This document shows positions 9,185 to 17,933 of a stretch of DNA of 64,000 bases, in pieces. Under the pieces are notes generated by a model. The model was not told the DNA's origin. It did not search any database and saw nothing but the letters and a program-made list of their open reading frames with translations. Both the position numbers and the translations under genes were made by a program. Numbering within the stretch: the first letter of the stretch is position 1; each line of letters starts with the position of its first letter. Source of the DNA: Candidatus Binatia bacterium (lineage in GTDB: Bacteria; Desulfobacterota; Binatia; Bin18); the NCBI GenBank assembly GCA_022820725.1, contig JAJEFA010000001.1:118749-182748 (forward strand), read 5' to 3'.

Positions 9185-9218
9185 GAGGCCACGGATCAGA
9201 ACTTCCGCCCGTGGCCTC
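9185..9218 (-). promoter_or_regulatory. Leader hairpin upstream of the leuA attenuator
   Basis: A perfect 10-bp stem, GAGGCCACGG with CCGTGGCCTC, and a 14-base loop. Its upstream arm on the transcript contains GGAGGCC, which is complementary to GGCCTCC within the leucine codons of the leader ORF. The downstream arm (CCTCT) can pair with AGAGG at the foot of the terminator. These alternatives could let ribosome position on the Leu codons decide between termination and read-through. The pairing scheme is inferred by eye. Confidence 0.6.
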
Positions 9219-9235
9219 CAAGAGTCTGGTGCGAC

Positions 9236-9319
9236 CTATGCACCTCCCTCGGATCCCTCAGGCGGGATGCTAAGCAGGAGGCCGAGTAGGAGACCTAAAG
9301 TGTTAGTCATGTCAGTCAT
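9236..9319 (-). CDS. leuL: Leucine-rich leader peptide
   Basis: 27 residues, MTDMTNTLGLLLGLLLSIPP..., with seven Leu codons, including two runs of three, ending at TAG. AAAGGAAAG lies just before the first ATG and overlaps the end of pssA. It precedes the hairpin and terminator in front of leuA. Scarcity of charged tRNA-Leu would stall ribosomes here and change leader RNA folding. An inner ATG at 9310 is an alternative start. Confidence 0.75.
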   Translation of the reverse strand: MTDMTNTLGLLLGLLLSIPPEGSEGGA

Positions 9320-9329
9320 GTACTTTCCT

Positions 9330-10205
9330 TTATACCGAACCCTTTTTCTCATTGTCAAGTGAACGGGGCTGCTGCTCAGGGGGTTCACGGACCTGTTTTG
9401 GTTGGACAAGGGCAACGTCGGGTCCGGCTTCCTCTGACCATCTATTCTTCCACAGACGCACGACCATACCGGCCGGACCGGACAACGCATACACACCAGC
9501 AATGGCAAATAACATGATCTGCGGCTCGGCGATGGTCAACTGTAAGAGAATGATCCCCACAACCAGCAGGCCAAAGGGCTGACGGTCGCGCAGATTCAGA
9601 TCTTTGAAGCTCGCATAGCGAATCGTGCTGATCATCAGACCGGCCAGAACATACACCAACATGAGGAGAGTGATGTGCTTGCTGGTCGTCCCTTCACCAC
9701 CCAGGTAGTCATACACCCAAATCGTCGTCGCGATGACGGCCGCCGCAGCCGGGATCGGCAGACCAACAAAACTCTCCTTATCCACCACTCCACTTTGGAC
9801 ATTAAAACGGGCCAGGCGGAGGGCGCCACACACCACGTATAATGCTGCCGCCAACCATCCCCACGCGCCCCACGGCTCCAATGCCCAGCGATAGGCCAAC
9901 AAACCGGGGGCCACACCAAAAGCGACCAAGTCGGACAGAGAATCGTATTCCGCACCAAAACGGCTGGAGGTCTTCGTCATCCGGGCAATACGGCCATCGA
10001 GGGAATCGAAGATCAGCGCGATCAGGACCGCGGTTGCCGCAACCCGGAACTCTCCCTGCAGAGTGGCCACGCTGGCGTAAAACCCGCAGAACAGTCCGCC
10101 CGTCGTAAAAAGATTGGGCAGCAGATAGACACCCTTGCGCAGAGGGGGGCGTATTTTTTTACGGGTCGGCAACCGTCGGACTTTTTCGCGGGTCTGCATA
10201 GCCAC
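9330..10205 (-). CDS. pssA: CDP-diacylglycerol-serine O-phosphatidyltransferase
   Basis: 291 residues from a GTG at 10205, which has AAGGAG seven bases upstream; the ATG at 10199 is the alternative. It makes phosphatidylserine from CDP-diacylglycerol and serine in the inner membrane. The CDP-alcohol phosphotransferase signature is seen as DSLDGRIARMTKTSSRFGAE...DSLSD. About six to eight hydrophobic helices follow, with a basic N-terminus and a hydrophilic, charged C-terminal tail of about 40 residues. Psd, the next enzyme, is encoded just upstream (14-base gap). Linkage of pss/psd with ilvC and leuA is known in Geobacter-type genomes. Confidence 0.93.
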   Translation of the reverse strand: MAMQTREKVRRLPTRKKIRPPLRKGVYLLPNLFTTGGLFCGFYASVATLQGEFRVAATAVLIALIFDSLDGRIARMTKTSSRFGAEYDSLSDLVAFGVAPGLLAYRWALEPWGAWGWLAAALYVVCGALRLARFNVQSGVVDKESFVGLPIPAAAAVIATTIWVYDYLGGEGTTSKHITLLMLVYVLAGLMISTIRYASFKDLNLRDRQPFGLLVVGIILLQLTIAEPQIMLFAIAGVYALSGPAGMVVRLWKNRWSEEAGPDVALVQPKQVREPPEQQPRSLDNEKKGSV

Positions 10206-10219
10206 GAGCAAACTCCTTG

Positions 10220-10867
10220 TTATGTTTTCGTACCAGTACGGTATTGACCGATCACCGTCTCTCCGGCCTTGACTCTTTGTCCGACGGTTATCTTCAACTC
10301 TACCTCTTCCGGACAATACACGTCCACCCGCGAGCCCAACATGATCATGCCGTACCGGTCACCTTGTTGGACTTGTTCTCCATCCGTCAGACGACAGACA
10401 ATACGCCGGGCCAGCATACCGGCAATCTGGACCAGGACAACCCGGTGACCGCGGATATCCTGAATACTGACCGCGTTCTGCTCGTTGACCTCGGCGGCAT
10501 CGGCGGCAAACGCGGCCCGAAATTTCCCCGGCTGATAGTGAATCCGGGTGACCTTTCCGGTCACTGGGACGCGGTTGACATGGACATTGAGCGGAGACAG
10601 GAAGATGCCGACCCGAGAAGAGGGTTGCTCTGAGGCGTATTTGCCGTGCGCCAGCGGCTCAACCGTAATAACGCGTCCATCGGCCGGAGAGACAATGACG
10701 TCGGTGTCGTCAGGAATCTCGCGGTCAGGATCACGAAAGAAAAAGGCGACAAAGAGGGTGAGCCCGAGCAGAACACAGCCGGAGAAGGAAAAACCGAGCA
10801 AACCGAGTACGAGAGAGAGTGAGCCAAGCCCGAAGATCCAGGGATATCCCTCACGCGCAAAATGCAT
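10220..10867 (-). CDS. psd: Phosphatidylserine decarboxylase (short, archaetidylserine-type)
   Basis: 215 residues, typical of the short Psd class. It converts phosphatidylserine to phosphatidylethanolamine. It starts HFAREGYPWIFG, followed by two hydrophobic segments, then the SPADGRV motif. The self-cleavage site near the C-terminus reads LGSRVDVY, where the Ser becomes the pyruvoyl cofactor after cleavage into alpha and beta chains. TTG at 10873 is a possible alternative start. It sits directly before pssA in the transcript. Confidence 0.94.
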   Translation of the reverse strand: MHFAREGYPWIFGLGSLSLVLGLLGFSFSGCVLLGLTLFVAFFFRDPDREIPDDTDVIVSPADGRVITVEPLAHGKYASEQPSSRVGIFLSPLNVHVNRVPVTGKVTRIHYQPGKFRAAFAADAAEVNEQNAVSIQDIRGHRVVLVQIAGMLARRIVCRLTDGEQVQQGDRYGMIMLGSRVDVYCPEEVELKITVGQRVKAGETVIGQYRTGTKT

Positions 10868-10939
10868 AATCAAAACAGGGAGAGCGAAAAGAGGAGGCCA
10901 AGCTCTCCTCCCCGCATGTCAGCCCCGTCCTGTCCCGAG

Positions 10940-11962
10940 TTAATTTTTCGCCTTATCCACCAGCCTGTCTTGCTGGAGCCAGGGCATCATACCGCGCAGA
11001 TTATCGCCAACAACTTCAGCCGCATGACTCGCACCCTCTTTTCGCAGGGCATTAAAGCGCGGCAAGCCAGACCGATACTCATTCATCCATTCGTCGGCAA
11101 ATTTTCCGGACTGAATATCAGCCAGAATATTTTTCATGGCTTCACGGGTTTCGTCCCCAATGACCCGTTTACCCCGGGTCATATCTCCAAACTCGGCGGT
11201 ATTGCTGATCGAGTAACGCATATTCGTGATCCCCCCTTCATAGATGAGATCCACGATCAGCTTCATTTCGTGCAGGCACTCAAAATACGCCATCTCCGGC
11301 GCATATCCGGCATCGACCAGGGTTTCAAAACCGGCTCGCATGAGTTCGGTTACCCCGCCGCACAGAACGGTCTGCTCTCCAAAAAGATCGGTCTCGGTCT
11401 CTTCTTTGAACGAGGTCTCTAAAATTGCTGCGCGTCCACCGCCGATAGCCGAGGCGTAGGCCATGGACACCGACTTGGTATCCCCGGACGGGTCTTGCGC
11501 TATTGCGATCAGGCAGGGCACACCACGGCCCTTCTCAAATTCGCTCCGGACGAGATGGCCGGGACCTTTAGGGGCGACCATGAAAACGTTCACCGCTTCG
11601 GGCGGAACGATTTTCTTGAAATGGATATTAAAGCCGTGCGCACAAGCCAGATATTTCCCGGCCTTGAGCCCGGCTCTCATATCAGACTCATACATCTCGC
11701 TGGCGACCTCGTCGGGTGTCAGGATCATGATGATATCGGCATCAGCCGAGGCCGCTCCGACCTCCTGGACCACAAAACCGGCCTCCTCCGCCTTTTTCCA
11801 GGAGCCGCTGTCTTTCCGTAGCCCAATCCGGACATCCATCCCGGAGTCACGCAGGTTGAGGGCATGGGCATGGCCCTGGCTGCCATATCCGACAATGACA
11901 ATTTTTTTTCCCGTGAGCAGGGACAGGTCGGCATCGTTGTCATAATAAATATTCATGCTCAT
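10940..11962 (-). CDS. ilvC: Ketol-acid reductoisomerase
   Basis: 340 residues, a short class I enzyme. It performs the NADPH- and Mg-dependent isomerisation and reduction of acetolactate in valine, leucine and isoleucine synthesis. The N-terminal Rossmann motif [18 protein letters not shown] is clear; the Arg and Ser residues after it suit [13 protein letters not shown] and the acidic metal-binding residues ([13 protein letters not shown]...E in the knotted C-terminal domain) are present. AAGGAG lies eight bases before the ATG. It follows ilvN by about 70 bases. Confidence 0.97.
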   Translation of the reverse strand: MSMNIYYDNDADLSLLTGKKIVIVGYGSQGHAHALNLRDSGMDVRIGLRKDSGSWKKAEEAGFVVQEVGAASADADIIMILTPDEVASEMYESDMRAGLKAGKYLACAHGFNIHFKKIVPPEAVNVFMVAPKGPGHLVRSEFEKGRGVPCLIAIAQDPSGDTKSVSMAYASAIGGGRAAILETSFKEETETDLFGEQTVLCGGVTELMRAGFETLVDAGYAPEMAYFECLHEMKLIVDLIYEGGITNMRYSISNTAEFGDMTRGKRVIGDETREAMKNILADIQSGKFADEWMNEYRSGLPRFNALRKEGASHAAEVVGDNLRGMMPWLQQDRLVDKAKN

Positions 11963-12035
11963 GCTACTTACTCCTTGTGTCTTTTCCCCCTGAGTTCTCT
12001 CGTCCGCACTCAGGACGGAGAGCCTCCGGATTCTC

Positions 12036-12578
12036 CTAGCGCAGCCGACGTACCTTCCGCGGCTGCTCTAGTGTATTGTCCGTCGTCGTTGCTGAGAGTG
12101 TCTGAAGTCCGCGCTGGACGGCGACTTTTCCGGTTCGCACGATCTCCTTGACGCCCAGCGGCTTGAGTAAATCCAGGATGGCAGTAATCTTCCCCTCATC
12201 ACCGGTCACTTCAATTACAAAGGATCGCGGTCCGGCATCAATCACTTTGGCTCGGAAGATATCGATAATATTCAGGATTTCACCACGGGTGCGTTCGTCT
12301 GCCGCAACCTTGATGAGCGCCATCTCACGTTCCACGTGCGGCGTCTCTTGGAAATCGCTGACCTTGATGACACAGATCAGTTTATTGAGCTGTTTCGTAA
12401 TCTGCTCAACAATCTGATCGTCGCCTTCCGTGACGAGCGTGATACGGGATAAGGAGGAGTCCAGGGTCTTTGCCACGCTCAGGCTGTCAATATTGAAGCC
12501 ACGACCGCTAAAAAGTCCCGCGACCCGCGCGAGAACGCCGAATTCATTCTCAACTAAGATAGAGATTGTATGACGCAT
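12036..12578 (-). CDS. ilvN: Acetolactate synthase small (regulatory) subunit
   Basis: 180 residues, usual IlvH/IlvN length. The N-terminal ACT domain ([29 protein letters not shown]) binds the feedback effector valine; the C-terminal half is the second ACT-like domain ([21 protein letters not shown]...). It stimulates and confers valine control on the catalytic subunit IlvB. Unusually, ilvB is not adjacent: the upstream gene is a DUF465-type protein. Confidence 0.95.
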   Translation of the reverse strand: MRHTISILVENEFGVLARVAGLFSGRGFNIDSLSVAKTLDSSLSRITLVTEGDDQIVEQITKQLNKLICVIKVSDFQETPHVEREMALIKVAADERTRGEILNIIDIFRAKVIDAGPRSFVIEVTGDEGKITAILDLLKPLGVKEIVRTGKVAVQRGLQTLSATTTDNTLEQPRKVRRLR

Positions 12579-12698
12579 AGGTCTTGTTGCTCAATGAGCT
12601 TCTGAGAAGGAAACGTTGAACCGGGCGACGCCCCAGCCATACGAACGGGGTTGAGATACTCCCAGGCGAGTCGAAACCGTGAACGCAGCGACTCTCGG

Positions 12699-12929
12699 TT
12701 ATGCTGCTTGTCGTTTGTGGCGGGCGAGGATTTCCATGATGCGATCTTTGCCCGCCAGTTTTTGTTTTTGGATCGTTTTTTCTTCAATCTCTTCCTCTGC
12801 AGTCAGGAAAGGTTTTGTTCTGAGTTCTTGAAGGCGCTGTTTAAGTTGAGCGTGTTCCTCATAGTGGCGGCGCAGTTCGGAGTCGGTATCGAGTAGGGAA
12901 CGGATCAACTCTTCTTCTTTGACATCCAT
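12699..12929 (-). CDS. DUF465 (YdcH-like) small helical protein
   Basis: 76 residues starting MDVKEEELIRSLL, with AGGAGG seven bases before the ATG. It is strongly helical and charged, with a central HAQLKQRLQELRTK segment and a C-terminal KQKLAGKDRIMEIL, matching the DUF465/YdcH family of helical-hairpin proteins whose role is not established. It is followed by ilvN on the same strand after about 120 bases, so co-transcription is possible. Confidence 0.8.
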   Translation of the reverse strand: MDVKEEELIRSLLDTDSELRRHYEEHAQLKQRLQELRTKPFLTAEEEIEEKTIQKQKLAGKDRIMEILARHKRQAA

Positions 12930-13005
12930 AGGCAACCCTCCTGAAAATGAAAGGAAAGAGAACTCTAGTACAGCCCGCGTGAGGTTGTCAATGTCTCATC
13001 GCATA

Positions 13006-13036
13006 CCCGGCGGACAGGCAGAGGCTCTCCGCCGGG
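13006..13036. repeat. Inverted repeat downstream of the EF-G-like gene
   Basis: A perfect 9-bp stem, CCCGGCGGA / TCCGCCGGG, with a 13-base loop, 12 bases after the EF-G-like stop. There is no clear T-run, so it may be a weak terminator or a transcript-stabilising hairpin. Confidence 0.5.
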
Positions 13037-13048
13037 GCTTGTATATGT

Positions 13049-15136
13049 TTAATGACTGGCTTCTTCTTTCGCCCGCTTGCTCTCTTGAATGATTTTTTCC
13101 GTTAAATGATGCGGCACTTCTTCGTAGTGCGAAAAACCGACCTCAAAGGTACCGCGTCCACTCGTCATAGACCGGAGATCCGGCGCATAGGTTAAGACCT
13201 CGGCCATAGGCACGGAGGCCTTGATGATCTGGTGATTACCCTTGGCGTCGACACTCACGAGTCTGCCACGTCGCCGATTAATATCTCCACTGATATCACC
13301 CATGTATTCCTCTGGCACGGTGATATCGAGGTGCATAATGGGCTCCAGCAACACCGGCTTCGCCTTTTCCAACGCGTTTTGGATGCCAATAGACCCGGCA
13401 ATCTGAAACGCCATGTCCGAAGAGTCTACCTCATGATAGGAGCCATCATACAGCACCACCTGGACATCCACGATGGGATAACCAGCCAGGAATCCCTTAC
13501 CCAAGGCATCGACCACCCCTTTTTCCACTGACGGAATATACTGACGCGGGATTGCACCGCCTTTTATTTCATTGACGAATTCAAACCCCGTACCGCGGGC
13601 GAGAGGTCCGACTCGCAGCCAGGTATCGCCAAACTGACCCCGCCCACCCGATTGTTTCTTCAAGCGACCCTGGGCCTCGGTTCTACCGGTAATGGTTTCA
13701 CGATACGGAACTTTGGGTGCTTTCAGCTCTACGTCAACCCCGTATTTCCGCTTCAGTTTTTCGACCACCACTTCGATATGAAGTTGGCCGGCCCCGGAGA
13801 TAAGAATCTCGTTGGACTGTTGGTCCCGGTCCACTCTCAGGGCCGGGTCTTCCTCGTTGAGGCGGTCCAGGGAGGTCATGATTTTTTCTTCGTCGCCGCG
13901 AGACTTGAGCCCCAGGGCGAACGAGATGGCAGGATTAAATTCGACCAGGGGGGACAGAAGAGTGGGATTTTTGTCGTCGCATAGCGTATCGCCGGTATGC
14001 GTCTCTTTGAGTTTGGCCACGCCGATGATATCGCCCGGCAATGCCGTGGCCACAGGCTCTTGTTTTTTACCCTTCAGATGGAACAACTGGCCGAGACGCT
14101 CTTTGGCGTCACGGGTCGCATTATACACGACCGAGTCGCTCTCCACCTGTCCAGAAAGCACGTGGAAAAGCGCCAGTTTGCCCGCCTGCGAGTCAACCGT
14201 CTTGAACACACGGGCGGTAAACGGCGCGCTCGGGTCGGGGCTGCGCTCAACCGCTTCCTGGGTTTTCGGGTCGGTACCGGTCACACTCGGACGGGAGGCC
14301 GGAGACGGAAGCAGGTCAACTATGGCGTCCAACACCGGCTGGATGCCCAGCATCTGCCCTCCGGAGAGACATAGCACGGGAAAAATCTGGGAGGCCGCCA
14401 CCCCTGCACTCAGCCCTTGGGTAATGTCTTCCGCGCTCAGCTCCTCACCCTCAAGATAGCGGGTCAGGAGATCATCGTCTGTTTCGGCAACAGCCTCGAT
14501 CAATTTTTCACGATAGTCATCCGCTTGACCTTGGAGATCATCGGGAATGGCCTCGGCCTTGACTGCGCCCTTATCGTCTTGAAACATCAGGGCTTTCATA
14601 GACAGCAGGTCAACCACCCCCCGAAAGCCAGCCTGGGAGCCAATCGGAATATGAATCGGGGTCAGGGTGGTCTCAAGCGCACTGTTCAGAGCCTCGATAG
14701 CCGCGCCGAATTCTCCCTCCTCGCGATCCAGCCGGGACAGACAGACGATGCGAGGCAACTGCATGTCCTTAGCCCAATTCCACAGCCGTTCGGTCTCGAC
14801 CTTGAGTTGGCCGGTTGGGCTGGCGACGAAGATGGCGCCGCCCATCGCCTCCATGGCATAGCGGGTATCCGGTAAAAAGTTCGCATATCCAGGCGGGTCA
14901 ACCAAACAGATGTCGTGCTTCTTCCAGTGCAGCGTATGAAAAGCCGTAGAGAGGGTGGTTTTGCGGCGCATTTCCTCGGGCTCAAAGTCGAACACCGAGC
15001 TTTCATCCTCTACCCGTCCCTGACGGGTCGTCTCGCCGGCGGCGTACAAGAGTGCTTCCCCCAGGGTCGTCTTCCCGGCCCCACCTTCAGCCAGTAGTCC
15101 AATGGTTCGGATGCGATGCATATCATCAGCAGCCAT
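13049..15136 (-). CDS. EF-G-like translational GTPase paralogue with altered G motifs
   Basis: 695 residues; the start at 15136 has AAGGAGGGT upstream. All EF-G domains can be traced: G domain, domain II, domain III (SFALGLKSRGDEEK), domain IV (GGRGQFGDTWLRVGP) and domain V (RGRLVSVDAKGN). The G1 loop is intact (GGAGKTT, residues 18-24). G3 reads DPPG (80-83) instead of DTPG, and G4 reads SRLD (134-137) instead of NKxD. This identifies a paralogue rather than the main FusA. Known EF-G paralogues act in ribosome recycling, in fusidic acid resistance or in unknown roles. The gene is directly downstream of coaX. Confidence 0.9.
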   Translation of the reverse strand: MAADDMHRIRTIGLLAEGGAGKTTLGEALLYAAGETTRQGRVEDESSVFDFEPEEMRRKTTLSTAFHTLHWKKHDICLVDPPGYANFLPDTRYAMEAMGGAIFVASPTGQLKVETERLWNWAKDMQLPRIVCLSRLDREEGEFGAAIEALNSALETTLTPIHIPIGSQAGFRGVVDLLSMKALMFQDDKGAVKAEAIPDDLQGQADDYREKLIEAVAETDDDLLTRYLEGEELSAEDITQGLSAGVAASQIFPVLCLSGGQMLGIQPVLDAIVDLLPSPASRPSVTGTDPKTQEAVERSPDPSAPFTARVFKTVDSQAGKLALFHVLSGQVESDSVVYNATRDAKERLGQLFHLKGKKQEPVATALPGDIIGVAKLKETHTGDTLCDDKNPTLLSPLVEFNPAISFALGLKSRGDEEKIMTSLDRLNEEDPALRVDRDQQSNEILISGAGQLHIEVVVEKLKRKYGVDVELKAPKVPYRETITGRTEAQGRLKKQSGGRGQFGDTWLRVGPLARGTGFEFVNEIKGGAIPRQYIPSVEKGVVDALGKGFLAGYPIVDVQVVLYDGSYHEVDSSDMAFQIAGSIGIQNALEKAKPVLLEPIMHLDITVPEEYMGDISGDINRRRGRLVSVDAKGNHQIIKASVPMAEVLTYAPDLRSMTSGRGTFEVGFSHYEEVPHHLTEKIIQESKRAKEEASH

Positions 15137-15216
15137 ATTACCCTCCTTCATGGAAGCGTCGCACGATCTGCGTTCCTGCGTGGCGTCACAGTCGTCTTCA
15201 TATCGTATCGACACTC

Positions 15217-15981
15217 TTAATGATTTCGTTCATACAGAATCCGCAGGCCCTCCAGGGTCACGAACTCATCAACCTCTTCAATAGTTCGCGATTCTGCCGC
15301 GATCAGCTGGGCAAATCCACCCGTGGCGATCACGCGAGCCTGCGCGCCATTTTCATCCTGAATACGCTCCACCATCCCGTCAACCAGCGCTGTGTAGCCA
15401 TAATAGATACCAGACTGGATGGCGTTGACCGTATTGCGGCCAACGATCTTGGGCGGCTTGACCAATTCTACCCGGTAGAGTTTTGCTGTTTTGTGAAAGA
15501 GCGCATCCAGGGAAATCCCAACGCCAGGGACAATCGCCCCCCCCAGGTATTCTCCGGCTTGCGTCACATAGTCAAAGGTCGTAGCGGTTCCAAAATCGAC
15601 AATAATCGTGGCGGTCCGGTAGCGTTCGTAGGCCGCCACCGCATTCACGATCCGGTCGGCTCCAACCTCTCGGGGATTATCGTACAGGATCGGCATCCCG
15701 GTCTTGATGCCTGGACCGACAATGAGAGGGGTCAGCTGGAAATACGTCTGAGCAAGATCTTCGAGCGTTTGCACCATAGCCGGCACAACGCTCGACGCAA
15801 TAATACCGGCCACACAAGAGAGGCTGAGTCCACGCGCGGTAAACAAGCTTTGCAGCAGGACCCCGTACTCATCTGCCGTTCGCTCCGCCTCGGTCACAAA
15901 GCGCCAGTGATAGGCGAGGTCTTGCGTGTCGTAGAGACCAGCGACCGTATGCGTATTCCCCACATCAACGGCGAGTATCAT
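15217..15981 (-). CDS. coaX: Type III pantothenate kinase
   Basis: 254 residues, typical for CoaX. It phosphorylates pantothenate, the first step of CoA synthesis, and belongs to the ASKHA fold. The N-terminal phosphate motif [13 protein letters not shown], the PHOSPHATE-2/interface segment [15 protein letters not shown] and [14 protein letters not shown] are present, as is [11 protein letters not shown]. It lies in a nadC-birA-coaX run, a common cofactor-gene order in deltaproteobacterial lineages; 36 bases separate it from birA. Confidence 0.95.
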   Translation of the reverse strand: MILAVDVGNTHTVAGLYDTQDLAYHWRFVTEAERTADEYGVLLQSLFTARGLSLSCVAGIIASSVVPAMVQTLEDLAQTYFQLTPLIVGPGIKTGMPILYDNPREVGADRIVNAVAAYERYRTATIIVDFGTATTFDYVTQAGEYLGGAIVPGVGISLDALFHKTAKLYRVELVKPPKIVGRNTVNAIQSGIYYGYTALVDGMVERIQDENGAQARVIATGGFAQLIAAESRTIEEVDEFVTLEGLRILYERNH

Positions 15982-16017
15982 GAGTGTCCACTTCGATCAG
16001 TTCACTGTGTCCGTCTT

Positions 16018-16863
16018 TCAATAGCCATCAACCACAGTCACATCCCCGGCCAGAATCCGCTGGACGCGGGAGGACGGCCTCGCCTGCCCTTCCGGGGAGA
16101 CTGTTTCAACCAAGAGCGCGCCGTCCCGATCAATGCCACGCACCGTCCCTGAGATTATCCCTTCAGGCGCTGTCACCGTGATCGATTTTCCCAGCAAATC
16201 AGACGCATAGCCTTCCCAGGCCGCACCCACTGCCGGGAATCCTTTTTCTAGCCACAGAACGTATAATTTCTCAAGATGGGTCAGCAAGCTGACAGCAAAC
16301 GCAGCCCGGTCAACCGGCTCCCCACGCATCAGAAAGAGCGAAGAGGCCTTATCCTGCAACGCCTCAGGAAATGAAGCCAGCGGAGCATTGATATTGACTC
16401 CGATCCCAATAACAACTGCCCTGAGCTGCGAGCCGTTCGCCTGCATCTCAGTCAGGATGCCGCACACCTTTTTCCCTGCAACCAGGACATCGTTAGGCCA
16501 TTTTATGGTGGGAGCCAACTGCGTCTGTTGGACGATAGTCTCAGCCACTGCCACGGAGGCCAGCAGGCTTAATTGCGGCGCGGCTGAGGTCAGTTTCCGG
16601 GGACGGAGAATGACCGACAGATAGAGGTTCACTCCGGGCGGCGAAACCCAATTCCGCCCCAAGCGGCCCTTCCCACCGGTCTGCGCATCAGCAATCACAA
16701 CCGTTCCCTCGGCGGCATCCTCTCGTGCCAGTCTGGCAGCCAACGTATTGGTGGAATCGATAGTGTCAAAAAAACGTAGCGGACGACCGAGCAGGCGCGT
16801 CGCCGGTTGGGACAACTGAGACACGAGGGCCGTCTCAAAGCCGTGGTCAGGCAGGTCGTCCAT
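16018..16863 (-). CDS. birA: Biotin--[acetyl-CoA-carboxylase] ligase (no DNA-binding domain)
   Basis: 281 residues. It makes biotinyl-AMP and attaches biotin to carboxyl carrier proteins. The biotinyl-AMP loop GGKGRLGRNW and the central KWPNDVLVAGKKVCGIL motif are clear. The C-terminal SH3-like domain is present (GKSITVTAPEGIISGTVRGIDRDGALLV). There is no N-terminal helix-turn-helix, so it is a monofunctional class I ligase rather than a repressor. It follows nadC by 17 bases. Confidence 0.95.
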   Translation of the reverse strand: MDDLPDHGFETALVSQLSQPATRLLGRPLRFFDTIDSTNTLAARLAREDAAEGTVVIADAQTGGKGRLGRNWVSPPGVNLYLSVILRPRKLTSAAPQLSLLASVAVAETIVQQTQLAPTIKWPNDVLVAGKKVCGILTEMQANGSQLRAVVIGIGVNINAPLASFPEALQDKASSLFLMRGEPVDRAAFAVSLLTHLEKLYVLWLEKGFPAVGAAWEGYASDLLGKSITVTAPEGIISGTVRGIDRDGALLVETVSPEGQARPSSRVQRILAGDVTVVDGY

Positions 16864-16880
16864 AAGGGCGCTCCAGCCCC

Positions 16881-17735
16881 CTACAACTCCGGCTCACAGG
16901 TCACAGACATACTCAGGTCTGCTGCCGGAGTTGAATGGGTCAGGATACCGACCGAGATAAAATCCACTCCCGTTTCCGCCACTTCCCGCACGCGCGCCAG
17001 CGATATATTGCCCGAGGCTTCAATCAGGGCTCGTCCGCGTATCAGTTGCACGGCCTCGGTCATCTGGGCGGTGGTCATATTGTCCAGCAGAATGATGTCG
17101 GCCTGAGCGTCAAGGGCTTCTTCGACCTCAGCCAGAGTGGTGCACTCCACTTCGATACGCAGCCACGTTGACGCCTGACTCCGCGCCTGGCGGACCGCCG
17201 CACCCACCCCACCACAGACGGCAATGTGGTTATCTTTAATCAACACTCCATCGTCCAGCCCGAGCCGATGATTTCTTCCTCCACCCTGGACAACCGCATA
17301 TTTATCCAGCAGGCGCAGGCCGGGCAGGGTCTTGCGGGTATCAATAATAGAGCAACGGGTTCCGGCCACGGCCTCGACAAATTTCCGTGTCAGGGTCGCC
17401 ACCCCGGAGAGATGTTGCAAGAAATTGAGCAAGGTCCGCTCCGCAGTAAGCAGGCCGGCGGCCTGTCCCCACACCTCGGCAACAACCGTCCCGACCGGAA
17501 CTTGGCTCCCCTCTTGCGCAAGCAAACGCACCCCGGCCGTTTTATCCGTCTGCGCCAAAGCCATTACAATTATTGGCAGTCCGGCCAGCACAACCTCGGC
17601 CTTGGCCGTAATTTTTCCACGCGCTGCCTGATTGCTAGGAATCGTCGCTCGCGTGGTTGCATCGCCCCGACCAACGTCCTCTTCCAGCGCGAGGCGAATC
17701 AGCCGGTCCACAGCCGGGTGGTCAAACGGATACAT
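16881..17735 (-). CDS. nadC: Nicotinate-nucleotide pyrophosphorylase (quinolinate phosphoribosyltransferase)
   Basis: 284 residues. It converts quinolinate and PRPP to nicotinate mononucleotide in NAD synthesis. Conserved segments: LEEDVGRGDATT, LNFLQHLSGVAT, DTRKTLPGLR, KYAVVQGGGRNHR and DGVLIKDNH, plus the EVECTTLAE strand and EASGNI loop. It is the first gene of the nadC-birA-coaX-EF-G-like run; about 200 bases without a recognisable feature lie upstream. Confidence 0.96.
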   Translation of the reverse strand: MYPFDHPAVDRLIRLALEEDVGRGDATTRATIPSNQAARGKITAKAEVVLAGLPIIVMALAQTDKTAGVRLLAQEGSQVPVGTVVAEVWGQAAGLLTAERTLLNFLQHLSGVATLTRKFVEAVAGTRCSIIDTRKTLPGLRLLDKYAVVQGGGRNHRLGLDDGVLIKDNHIAVCGGVGAAVRQARSQASTWLRIEVECTTLAEVEEALDAQADIILLDNMTTAQMTEAVQLIRGRALIEASGNISLARVREVAETGVDFISVGILTHSTPAADLSMSVTCEPEL

Positions 17736-17933
17736 AGCCTAGGAATGTATACAGCCGGGAAGGCTGAAACAAGGTGAGAGGGGGTCAATGGACTTCTTAG
17801 TCAAGTATGCCGCGGTCGCCCTTTAATGTGACCGGCGTTGTGCTCTCCGCGTCAACACAACGCTGAGATTCTGGCCGAGTTGGGCTGTTCAGAAGCGGAC
17901 ACGGCCACCCTCAAGGAAGAAAATGCTCGTCGG

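Noticed and set aside
9118..9192. 25-residue N-terminal extension of leuA
   Set aside because: It would translate through the attenuator hairpin and terminator; the Met at 9117 has the ribosome-binding site and the family start.
15052..16152. 366-residue plus-strand frame
   Set aside because: Antisense to coaX and birA, which have full conserved motifs; the plus frame shows no family features.
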